DNA from: Competibacter sp963695105
Lineage (GTDB): Bacteria > Pseudomonadota > Gammaproteobacteria > Competibacterales > Competibacteraceae
Direction of reading: 5' to 3'
Length of the DNA: 64,000 bases
Assembly (NCBI GenBank): GCA_963695105.1
Contig: CAVOGC010000010.1
Span: forward strand, 62,001 to 126,000
Shown here: positions 53,547-61,082 of the stretch, piece by piece
Layout: the number at the start of each line of letters is the position of its first letter
How positions within the stretch are numbered: position 1 is the first letter of the stretch
The notes under the pieces: model-generated
What the model was told of the DNA's origin: nothing
Seen by the model: only the letters and a program-made list of their open reading frames with translations
Database searches by the model: none
Program-made: the position numbers and the translations under genes

Positions 53547-54242
53547 TCAGGTGGGTGTCCGCGCCGCCAGTCGCGGTTTGCAACGGTCCAGTTGGGCGCG
53601 GTAGCGGGCCGCTTGCTGGCCCACTTGACTGGCCCGCTTCATGAGCCATGGTTTGTTCCGGTAGGTGCGCCTGGCGAAACCGCCCTGACCTTCGTGGTAG
53701 GCCAGATACTGATGGTAGACATCGTGTTTGGCAATGCCGTTGCGGCGCGCGGTTTCGTTGACATACCAGCCGATGAAATCCACGGCGTCATCGAACTGGT
53801 CGCGGTCGGCGCCGTGCCTGCCCGTCGCGGCGATGTAGTCGTCCCAGGTCCCATCGAGTGCCTGGCTGTAGCCGTAGGCGGAGGAAGGGCGGGGGCCGGG
53901 AATGAAACCGAGATACCAGGCGCGGGGCGGTCGGGCATCGGCCTGGAAGGCGGATTCCTGACGGATGATCGCCAGCAGCACCGGCAGAGGCACGCCCCAA
54001 CGCTGGCTGGCGGTGTTGGCGTCGGCGAACCAACCCTCGTATTGGTCGAAGAGGGCGCAGGCATCGTCGATATCGCGCGGCGGCGCGGTCGCGCACGAAG
54101 CCAGCAGCAGGAGGCTGCCGAGCACGGCGAGGCTCCCGCCCCAGCAAACCTGTTCCCGCGGCGGTAACCCGGCGCGGCGGCGCACTTCTCCGGCGAGCCG
54201 GGCACGCCAGTCGGGCCGGAATAAAGCGCGCCATCCGCTCAT
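53547..54242 (-). CDS. SLT-type lytic transglycosylase lipoprotein
   Basis: Predicted peptidoglycan lytic transglycosylase, 231 aa. The catalytic domain (about 75-190) has AIIRQESAFQADARP with the catalytic Glu, SSAYGYSQALDGTWDDY and YHQYLAYHEGQGGFARRTYR. A hydrophobic segment with a lipobox LASC lies at residues 40-51, unusually far from the N-terminus (about 38 residues of n-region), so an internal start or a non-cleaved anchor is possible. The ATG at 54242 overlaps the lnt stop by 4 bp (ATGA), coupling it to lnt. Confidence 0.85.
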   Translation of the reverse strand: MSGWRALFRPDWRARLAGEVRRRAGLPPREQVCWGGSLAVLGSLLLLASCATAPPRDIDDACALFDQYEGWFADANTASQRWGVPLPVLLAIIRQESAFQADARPPRAWYLGFIPGPRPSSAYGYSQALDGTWDDYIAATGRHGADRDQFDDAVDFIGWYVNETARRNGIAKHDVYHQYLAYHEGQGGFARRTYRNKPWLMKRASQVGQQAARYRAQLDRCKPRLAARTPT

Positions 54243-55756
54243 GGTTCGATCCTGCCGTATCTGTCCAGCAATAACCCGGCCGCCAGCAAACCGAGCAGCG
54301 CCAATACCACCGGCAAATCCCCGAAGCGGGCGTAAGGGGTCAACCCGCGCAGCGGCCGCACCTGGCCGCGGATGACTTCGGCCTGGAACTGAGCGCCCCG
54401 GCTCACGATCCGGCCACGGTCGTCGAGAATGGCGGAGAGGCCGGTATTGGTGGCGCGGGCCAGGTAGCGACCCATTTCCAGGGCGCGCATCCGCACGATT
54501 TGCAGGTGCTGGTGCGGGGCGGTGGAATCCTTGAACCAGGCGTCGTTGCTGACGTTGATCAACCAGGTCGCTTCGGGCAGTGCCAGACGGATCTCGTTGC
54601 CGAACACGGCCTCGAAGCAAATGGAGATCCCGACTGGCTGCCCGCCGGCGCGCAGCAGCGGCTGATCGTGCTCGCCGGGGCTGAAGTCGGCCATCGGGAT
54701 ATTCACCCAGTCCCGAAAGAACAGGAAGAACCAGCGCAGGGGCAGGTATTCACCGAACGGCAACAAGCGGCGCTTTTGGTAGGAACCGGGCGCGCGGCCG
54801 ATACCGATCACGCTGTTGTGGAAGATGTTGGTTTCCCACGAGCCGGTCGGAATTCCAGTCACGTAGTCGACATTCGCGGACCGGGCGCTTTCGGCCAGCG
54901 CGGCCAGAAAGGCGCGGGCTTCATCCTGGAAAACCGGGATCGCCGTCTCCGGCCAGACGATCACGTCGGCGCGGCCGTGCTCGTTCAGGCTGAGCTGGAC
55001 GTAGCGTCGCAGGGTTTCTTCCAGCACGGCGGGTCGCCATTTCTGATCCTGAACGATGTTGCCCTGGACCAGGGCGACGCGCAGTGGCGGGCTCGCCGGC
55101 TCGACCCAGGAAATGCGGCCCAGACTCCAGGCGCCGAGCCACAAAGCCGCCAGCACGCCCAGCCAGAGCAACCGTTCTCGTCCGCGACCACTATTCAGCA
55201 GCGCCCGCAGCAGGCCCGCGCTGGCCAATACCGCCCAGCCGACGCCGAACACACCCCCGTAGGGCGCTAGATTGCCGAGTGGCGAGTCGGTCTGGCTATA
55301 ACCCGCCGCCAGCCAGGGAAAGCCGGTGAACAGCCAACTCCTGACCCAGTCCAGCAGGGTCCATAGCGCCGGAAAGACCAGCAGCCAGCGAACCGGACCG
55401 GGCGGCGGTCCCCAGCGGATGAGGAGCCAGCCGGTGACGGCCGGGTACAGCGCCATCACCGCCACCACCACGAAGGTGGCGAGCGCCGCGAACGCCGCCG
55501 GAGCGTTGCCGTAATCGTGCAGGCTGATGAAAATCCAGTAAATACCGAAACCGAACGCGCCCAAGCCAAACAGCCCGCCGCGCGCCGCCGCGCGCCCCGA
55601 CGAGGCGCTGTCCCAGGTCCACAACAGGATGGCGGGCAGCAGAATCGCCAGCGGCCAGATCCCGAACGGCGCGAAGGCGAGCGGCAGCAGCGCGCCGGCG
55701 GCGAAAGCCGACAAGTCGGTGGCGAGAGGGCGGCGTTGCGAAAGATCGAGCATCAT
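54239..55756 (-). CDS. lnt: Apolipoprotein N-acyltransferase
   Basis: Last enzyme of lipoprotein maturation, 505 aa. N-terminal membrane helices (about 10-220, from AFAAGALLPLAFAPFGIWPL) precede the periplasmic nitrilase-like domain with the Glu-Lys-Cys triad in VIVWPETAIPVF, QKRRLLPFGEYLPL and GISICFEAVFGNE. The ATG at 55756 (or the next codon) gives the normal N-terminus. A terminator-like hairpin 82 nt upstream separates it from corC, so it may have its own promoter. The transglycosylase, itself a lipoprotein, is co-translated. Confidence 0.96.
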   Translation of the reverse strand: MMLDLSQRRPLATDLSAFAAGALLPLAFAPFGIWPLAILLPAILLWTWDSASSGRAAARGGLFGLGAFGFGIYWIFISLHDYGNAPAAFAALATFVVVAVMALYPAVTGWLLIRWGPPPGPVRWLLVFPALWTLLDWVRSWLFTGFPWLAAGYSQTDSPLGNLAPYGGVFGVGWAVLASAGLLRALLNSGRGRERLLWLGVLAALWLGAWSLGRISWVEPASPPLRVALVQGNIVQDQKWRPAVLEETLRRYVQLSLNEHGRADVIVWPETAIPVFQDEARAFLAALAESARSANVDYVTGIPTGSWETNIFHNSVIGIGRAPGSYQKRRLLPFGEYLPLRWFFLFFRDWVNIPMADFSPGEHDQPLLRAGGQPVGISICFEAVFGNEIRLALPEATWLINVSNDAWFKDSTAPHQHLQIVRMRALEMGRYLARATNTGLSAILDDRGRIVSRGAQFQAEVIRGQVRPLRGLTPYARFGDLPVVLALLGLLAAGLLLDRYGRIEP

Positions 55757-55837
55757 GATCGGCGGACAGGTGTCGATGGGTTCGGCCCACCCGGTTGGCG
55801 AATGATGGTTGCCGTGGCGTGCAAGGGCGCGGTGGCA

Positions 55838-55866
55838 AAGAAAAAACCCTCTCCGGGAGAGGGTTT
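55838..55866 (-). terminator. Rho-independent terminator after corC
   Basis: On the minus strand a 10-bp stem AAACCCTCTC / GAGAGGGTTT with a 3-nt loop (55866-55844) runs into TTTTTTCTTT. It lies 14 bp past the corC stop and before lnt, so the miaB-corC transcript should stop here wholly or in part. Confidence 0.85.
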
Positions 55867-55880
55867 GCACGGCGCCGGAA

Positions 55881-56750
55881 TTAGATATCCTCGGTGGTGG
55901 GCAGCGCGGCTTCCTGACCGTCGTGCAGGCTCGTTTCCAGCAGATGAATCCGCCGGTTGTCGGCGCGCAGCACCCGGAAGTGGAACCGGTCGAGATCCAC
56001 GGTCTCGCCGCCCTTGGGTAGCCGCCCCAGTTCCATCATGACCAGTCCGCCGACGGTGTCGGCGCGCTCGTCGCTGAGGGCGGCCTTGAAGTACTCGTTG
56101 AAATCCTCAACCGGAGTCAGCGCCTTGACGATGAAGGCGTCGCCCTGGGAGCGGATAAAGGCGCTGGCGTCGTCGGTGTCGTGCTCGTCGTCGATTTCGC
56201 CGACGATCTCTTCCAGCACGTCCTCGATGGTGATCAGTCCGGCCACGCCGCCGTATTCGTCGACCACGATGGCCATGTGCAGGCGGTTGCCGCGGAATTC
56301 CTTGAGTAGAATGTTGAGGCGCTTGCTTTCGGGGATGAACTTGGCCGGGCGCAGCAGGGCGCGGAGGTCGAAGGTTTCGCGGCGGTCGAAGGCGTGGTTC
56401 AGCAAGTCCTTGACGATCAGGATGCCGATGACGTTGTCCTTGGTCTCGTCGATGACCGGAAGGCGGGAATGACCGGACTCGACGATTTCGGCGATGAGCC
56501 GTTCCAGGCTCCAGTCATGCTCCAGGATCACCATCTGAGCGCGAGGGATCATGACATCCCGTACCTGGAGCTCCGACACCTTCATGACGCCTTCCATCAT
56601 GGTGAAGGCGTCGGCGTCCAGCAGTTCCCGTTGCTGGGCGTCGCGCAACAACGCCATCAGTTCGTCCCGGTCCTTGGGTTCGCCCATCAGGGCGGAGCTT
56701 AAACGTTCCAGCCACGATTTATGGCTTGATTCGGATCGCTCGTCGTTCAT
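55881..56750 (-). CDS. corC: CorC/HlyC family transporter-associated protein (YbeX)
   Basis: Cytosolic CBS-domain protein, 289 aa. Two CBS domains (about 65-190: DVMIPRAQMVILEHDWSLER, HSRLPVIDETKDNVIGILIV, HMAIVVDEYGGVAGLITIED) and a C-terminal CorC/HlyC domain (about 205-285). Linked to Mg2+/Co2+ efflux and, in E. coli, to ribosome metabolism with YbeY. The start overlaps the ybeY stop by 4 bp. Confidence 0.94.
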   Translation of the reverse strand: MNDERSESSHKSWLERLSSALMGEPKDRDELMALLRDAQQRELLDADAFTMMEGVMKVSELQVRDVMIPRAQMVILEHDWSLERLIAEIVESGHSRLPVIDETKDNVIGILIVKDLLNHAFDRRETFDLRALLRPAKFIPESKRLNILLKEFRGNRLHMAIVVDEYGGVAGLITIEDVLEEIVGEIDDEHDTDDASAFIRSQGDAFIVKALTPVEDFNEYFKAALSDERADTVGGLVMMELGRLPKGGETVDLDRFHFRVLRADNRRIHLLETSLHDGQEAALPTTEDI

Positions 56751-57247
56751 GGTCGGTCTTGGGGGTCTCCATAGGGATCAGGATAGCCGAGACCCGCCAG
56801 GATACGGATTTCCAGGGTTTCCATGGTTTCGGCGTGCGACTCATGTTGATGATCATAGCCCAGCAGGTGCAAAACGCCATGCGCGACCAGGTGCGCCCAG
56901 TGCGCCTCGGGCGGCTTTTCCTGGCTGAACGCCTCGCGCAGCACCACCGGGGCGCAGATCACGATATCGCCCAGCAAAGCGCTTTCGGCCCCAGGCGGCG
57001 CCTCGAACGGGAAGGACAGCACGTTGGTCGGCCCCTGCTTGTGGCGGTAGGTTTCATTGAGCGCCGTGCTTTCGGCTTCGTTGACCACGCGGATGGTCAG
57101 TTCGGCGTCGTGCCGATAGCCCGCGCCGGTGAGCGCCGCTTCGGCCCAGCGGCGGAACTCGGCCTCCGCCGGCAATCCCGGCATGTCCAGGGCGATTTGC
57201 AAGTCCAGTTCCAGCGTCCATGGGGGGTTGTCCAGTTCCAGCGTCAT
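56747..57247 (-). CDS. ybeY: Endoribonuclease YbeY (rRNA maturation)
   Basis: Zinc-dependent single-strand endoribonuclease for 16S rRNA 3' processing and ribosome quality control, 166 aa. The family motif HGVLHLLGYDHQHESH supplies the three zinc histidines (H-x3-H-x5-H). The upstream TNVLSFPFE is also typical. Start and stop overlap neighbouring phoH-like and corC genes by 4 bp each. Confidence 0.95.
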   Translation of the reverse strand: MTLELDNPPWTLELDLQIALDMPGLPAEAEFRRWAEAALTGAGYRHDAELTIRVVNEAESTALNETYRHKQGPTNVLSFPFEAPPGAESALLGDIVICAPVVLREAFSQEKPPEAHWAHLVAHGVLHLLGYDHQHESHAETMETLEIRILAGLGYPDPYGDPQDRP

Positions 57248-58227
57248 GAGGGGTTGTCCTGTTCGTAACGGGCGTAGGCGTTGACGATTCGCTGCACCAG
57301 GGGATGCCGCACCACGTCGCGGGCGTTGAAGAAGGTCATGCTGATGCTCTCCACGTCTTTCAGTACCTGCAGGACCTGCCGCAGGCCGGACTGGACGTTG
57401 CGCGGCAGATCGACCTGAGTCACGTCGCCGGTGACCACCGCCGTGGAGCCGAAGCCGATCCGGGTCAGGAACATCTTCATCTGTTCCACGGTGGTGTTCT
57501 GCGCCTCGTCGAGGATGATGAAGGAATCGTTAAGGCTTCTTCCGCGCATGAACGCCAGTGGCGCGACTTCGATGACGCTGCGCTCGATCAGTTTGGTCAC
57601 CCGCTCGAAACCCAGCATTTCGTACAGGGCGTCGTAGAGCGGTCGCAGGTAGGGATCGATTTTCTGCGCCATGTCGCCGGGCAGAAAGCCCAGCCGCTCA
57701 CCGGCTTCCACCGCCGGCCGCACCAGGACCAGCCGCCGCACCGTGCCGGATTCCAGGGCATCCACGGCGCAGGCCACCGCCAGATAGGTTTTGCCGGTGC
57801 CGGCCGGCCCGACCCCAAAATTCAGGTCGTGGTGCTTGATATTCCACAGGTAGCGCTGCTGGTTGGGACCGCGGCCACGGATCAGACCGCGCCGGGTGCG
57901 GATCAACACATCATCGGCGCCCGGCTCCAGTTCCTCGACCAGGGCGTCGGCGCCGGCTTCCTGCAGGGTGAGATGCACGCTGGCTGGGGTCAGTGTCTCG
58001 TCGCGGGTGCTTCGGTACAGGGCTTCCAGCACCGCGACCGTGACCGTGATCGTCGCCGGTTCGCCGACCACCCGGAATTGATGGCCACGGTTGTTGATTT
58101 CCACGCCCAGCCGGCGTTCGATCTGGCGCAGGTGTTCGTCCAGATGCCCGCACAGATTGGCCAGCCGTGCGTTGTCGGCGGGTTCCAGCAATAGATCTTG
58201 AAATTGGGGAGAAGTGTTTGGGTTCAA
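57244..58227 (-). CDS. ybeZ: PhoH-family ATPase (YbeZ)
   Basis: Predicted ATP-dependent RNA-linked enzyme, 327 aa. Walker A GPAGTGKTYLAVACA, Walker B-like FIILDEAQNTT, and RIGFGSTAVVTGDVTQVDLP are typical of PhoH. It acts with YbeY in ribosome maturation by conserved linkage. It starts 34 bp after miaB and overlaps ybeY by 4 bp. Confidence 0.95.
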   Translation of the reverse strand: MNPNTSPQFQDLLLEPADNARLANLCGHLDEHLRQIERRLGVEINNRGHQFRVVGEPATITVTVAVLEALYRSTRDETLTPASVHLTLQEAGADALVEELEPGADDVLIRTRRGLIRGRGPNQQRYLWNIKHHDLNFGVGPAGTGKTYLAVACAVDALESGTVRRLVLVRPAVEAGERLGFLPGDMAQKIDPYLRPLYDALYEMLGFERVTKLIERSVIEVAPLAFMRGRSLNDSFIILDEAQNTTVEQMKMFLTRIGFGSTAVVTGDVTQVDLPRNVQSGLRQVLQVLKDVESISMTFFNARDVVRHPLVQRIVNAYARYEQDNPS

Positions 58228-58261
58228 GGCGAACGCGCGGGCGGCTCGGATCGGATATCCG

Positions 58262-59626
58262 TTAGCTGGCTTGTTTGAGGGCGGCGGCCGGCAATTCCGG
58301 ACAGGCCAGCAGTCGGCCGCGCAGGGAATTGGGCAGCGCCTCGGTAATGGCGACCTCGGCGAAGCAGCCGATTAGCCCGGGCGGGCCGTCGAAGTTGACT
58401 ACGCGATTGTTCTCGGTGCGGCCCGACAGTTGCCGGCCTTCCTTGCGCGAGGGCCGGTCCACCAGCACCCGTTGAACAGCGCCGATCATCCCCTGGCTGA
58501 TGGCGCGCGCGTCATTCTCGATCCGCGCTTGCAGGCGCGCCAGCCGCTCTTTCTTGAGTGCGAGTGGCGTGGGGTCGGGCAGGCTGGCGGCGGGGGTGCC
58601 GGGCCGGGGGCTGTAGATGAAGCTGAAGCTGTGGTCGAAGCCGATCTCGTCGATCAGCGCCATGGTCGCCTCGAAATCCCGCTCGGTTTCGCCGGGGAAG
58701 CCGATGATAAAATCCGAGGACAGGCTGATATCCGGGCGCGCGGCGCGCAGCTTGCGGATTTTGGCCTTGTATTCCAGCGCGGTGTGGCCGCGCTTCATCA
58801 GCGCCAGGATGCGGTCGGAACCGCTCTGCACCGGCAGGTGCAGGTGGCTGACCAGTTGCGGGACGCGGGCGTAGGTTTCGATTAGCCGGTCGGAGAATTC
58901 CACCGGGTGGGAGGTGGTGTAGCGGACGCGGTCGATGCCGTCGATGGCGGCGACGTATTCGATCAGCAGCGCCAGATCGGCGGTCTCGCCATCGTCGGTC
59001 GGTCCGGCGTAGGCGTTGACGTTCTGACCGAGCAGGGTCACTTCGCGCACGCCCTGCGCCGCCAGCGCCGCCACCTCGGCCAGCACGGCGGCGAACGGCC
59101 GGCTGACTTCCTCGCCCCGGGTGTAGGGCACCACGCAGAAGGTGCAGTACTTGCTGCACCCTTCCATCACCGACACAAAGGCGGTCGGCCCTTCGGCGCG
59201 CGGTTCCGGCAGCCGGTCGAATTTTTCGATTTCCGGGAAGGAGACATCGACCACGGGTTGCCGGTTGGCCCACACAGCCGAGAGCATGTCCGGCAACCGG
59301 TGCAGGGTTTGCGGCCCGAACACCAGATCCACCTGCGGCGCCCGTTCGCGCAGCGCCTCGCCCTCCTGGCTGGCGACGCAGCCGCCGACACCGATCACCG
59401 CGCCGGGGCGACGGGATTTGAAAGCTTTCCACTGACCCAGTTGCGAAAATACCTTTTCCTGGGCCTTTTCGCGGATGGAGCAGGTATTGAGCAGCAGGAC
59501 GTCCGCCTGGTCGGGGTCGTCGGTGCGCTCCAGACCGTGGGCCGCGCGCAGGACGTCCGCCATTTTGGCGGAGTCGTACTCGTTCATCTGACAGCCGTGG
59601 GTCTTGATGTAAAGTTTGCGCGTCAT
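58262..59626 (-). CDS. miaB: tRNA-2-methylthio-N6-dimethylallyladenosine synthase
   Basis: Radical-SAM methylthiotransferase that modifies A37 of tRNAs, 454 aa. N-terminal UPF0004 domain (KTHGCQMNEYDSAKMADVL) with the auxiliary cluster cysteines, radical-SAM motif GCSKYCTFCVVPYTRG, and a C-terminal TRAM domain (about 380-445, with VDRPSRKEGRQLSGRTENN). It is the first gene of miaB-ybeZ-ybeY-corC(-lnt). Its upstream region borders the palindromic element at 59701. Confidence 0.97.
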   Translation of the reverse strand: MTRKLYIKTHGCQMNEYDSAKMADVLRAAHGLERTDDPDQADVLLLNTCSIREKAQEKVFSQLGQWKAFKSRRPGAVIGVGGCVASQEGEALRERAPQVDLVFGPQTLHRLPDMLSAVWANRQPVVDVSFPEIEKFDRLPEPRAEGPTAFVSVMEGCSKYCTFCVVPYTRGEEVSRPFAAVLAEVAALAAQGVREVTLLGQNVNAYAGPTDDGETADLALLIEYVAAIDGIDRVRYTTSHPVEFSDRLIETYARVPQLVSHLHLPVQSGSDRILALMKRGHTALEYKAKIRKLRAARPDISLSSDFIIGFPGETERDFEATMALIDEIGFDHSFSFIYSPRPGTPAASLPDPTPLALKKERLARLQARIENDARAISQGMIGAVQRVLVDRPSRKEGRQLSGRTENNRVVNFDGPPGLIGCFAEVAITEALPNSLRGRLLACPELPAAALKQAS

Positions 59627-59700
59627 CAGTAATTTTCGAACAATAACAACATCGGCAGAAAACTATAGCATCGCCGTTAGGGGGGCGCTAGGCGGTTAAT

Positions 59701-59796
59701 GGGGTCAGGTCTTGTCTTTTGCCTATCCGACGTTATCAGCCCGACTTGGGAGATTGTTGTTATCGGATAGATCCGCAAAAGACAAGACCTGACCCC
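59701..59796. repeat. 96-bp palindromic element (MITE-like)
   Basis: The arms GGGGTCAGGTCTTGTCTTTT+GC (59701-59722) and its exact reverse complement (59775-59796) are 22 bp long and perfect. Inner arms CTATCCGA (59723-59730) and TCGGATAG (59763-59770) are also perfect, with a 4-base bulge ATCC between. The 32-nt loop spans 59731-59762. It lies between the start of miaB and the end of the Rpn gene, 9 bp from the latter. No open frame inside. Confidence 0.85.
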
Positions 59797-59804
59797 GATA
59801 GAAA

Positions 59805-60749
59805 TCAGGCAGGCGGGCGACGCCGGGGCGTTTTCGGGAACACCTCGTCGAGGGTGGCGGCGCCCAGTAGCCGTAGGCTCCAAGTCCGCAAGTCTGCCTC
59901 ATCGGCCTCAGCCAGGCGTTGCTGAATCCGTTTCGGCAGCGCCCCAAATTTATATTCGAGTTGTTCCCGTAACAGTTTGGCTTCGCCCTCGCGATGGCCA
60001 CGTTCATAAAGTTGTTGAGCGGCGGTGAGCATAGCGTTCTCCAGTTCGGGTCGGGAATGGGTCAGCAGGCCGCGCACGGTGTCGGAGGCCAGCGGGGTTA
60101 CGTGGAACAGGTAGGTCAGTAAAGCATGGACGATGCGCGCGCCGTTGCGTTCCCCATACAGGCGAACCGCCAGTTCGAGCAAACGCCGGGTGCGTTCGGG
60201 ATCGCCGCTGGCGGCGTTGCGCAAGGCTTCGAGAAACACCCGAATCGCCAGCGGCGGCTCGGCGGGCGGCTGCCAGTCGCTCAGATCGTAGAGCAGGTAG
60301 CTGAAGTCCGGCAGGTAGGGCCGCAGCAGGGTCTGTTGCGCGGCGGTCAGGGCGAACTCGTCGCCGAAGCGGCGTGGGAGAGTGAACGACGCCGCGCCGT
60401 GGTAAAGCACCAGTGGCAGGATCGGCGTCCGGGCGGGTTGTTTGCCGTACAGGCGGCCCAGATAACCGAGCAGTTGGGCGAGCAACCCAGGGTCCAGATA
60501 GGACTTGTGCTCGAACAGCAGGTACAACTGACACGGTTCGCCAGAACGGGTGGTTAGCGAGAACAGCAGGTCGGATTGCAGTTCGTTGAGGGTTTCGTCG
60601 ATCAGGCTGGTCGGTTCGGCGGCGAGCGTGTCGAGGTCGAACTCGGTTTGGAAAGCGGGCGGCAGGAGCAGGCGAAAGAAGGCCCGCGCCTGGTCGAGAT
60701 CGGCGAGGAAATCGCGCACGAAGACGTCGTGAGGATGCGGGATGGACAT
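59805..60749 (-). CDS. Rpn-family recombination-promoting nuclease / transposase-like
   Basis: PD-(D/E)XK-type protein of 314 aa in the RpnA/YhgA (PDDEXK_2-like) family. The N-terminal nuclease domain has HDVFVRDFLADLDQARAFF, LNELQSDLLFSLTTRSGEPC (core Asp) and YLLFEHKSYLDPG (Glu-x-Lys). The C-terminal half is helical (ALLTYLFHVT, QQLYERGHREGEAKLLREQL). Rpn proteins promote RecA-independent recombination in E. coli. Placement beside a palindromic repeat fits a mobile-DNA context. Confidence 0.88.
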   Translation of the reverse strand: MSIPHPHDVFVRDFLADLDQARAFFRLLLPPAFQTEFDLDTLAAEPTSLIDETLNELQSDLLFSLTTRSGEPCQLYLLFEHKSYLDPGLLAQLLGYLGRLYGKQPARTPILPLVLYHGAASFTLPRRFGDEFALTAAQQTLLRPYLPDFSYLLYDLSDWQPPAEPPLAIRVFLEALRNAASGDPERTRRLLELAVRLYGERNGARIVHALLTYLFHVTPLASDTVRGLLTHSRPELENAMLTAAQQLYERGHREGEAKLLREQLEYKFGALPKRIQQRLAEADEADLRTWSLRLLGAATLDEVFPKTPRRRPPA

Positions 60750-60991
60750 GGCCGGGTCGGATAGCGGGGTCGGCGCAGTATCGCCGGCGTGCTGAATGCG
60801 GTCAACGCGGCGGGTGCGATGCGCGGGCGATCATGAGTCCGATTTTTCCGGCTTCCGCGCTCCCGCGTTGCGGGCCGCTGGAGCAGCAACGAAAATACGC
60901 GCCCTCGTCGCGCGTCTTGGACAAACGGCGCTATTCTATTGCCCTGATCCAATAATCGTACAACCGTATTTATCGAGGGAGAGCGTTCCGC

Positions 60992-61082
60992 ATGACCGCG
61001 CCACCGGAAGAAACCCGCGCCCAGCCGGTCGAGGTCACCTGTCCGGGGTGTTTCCACCCGCGCGAATGGGACGCGGCCGGAG
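60992..61082 (+). pseudogene. 5' part of the kinase gene, out of frame (zinc ribbon half)
   Basis: From the ATG at 60992 a frame reads VEVTCPGCFHPREWDAAG and then leaves the kinase frame. GAGGGAGAG (60975-60983) is a strong ribosome site 8-9 nt upstream, so this is very likely the real gene start. The second Cys pair of the ribbon, CPICHYRAG, is at the start of the kinase frame (61083). Removing one base between about 61070 and 61083 joins the two halves. Confidence 0.7.
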
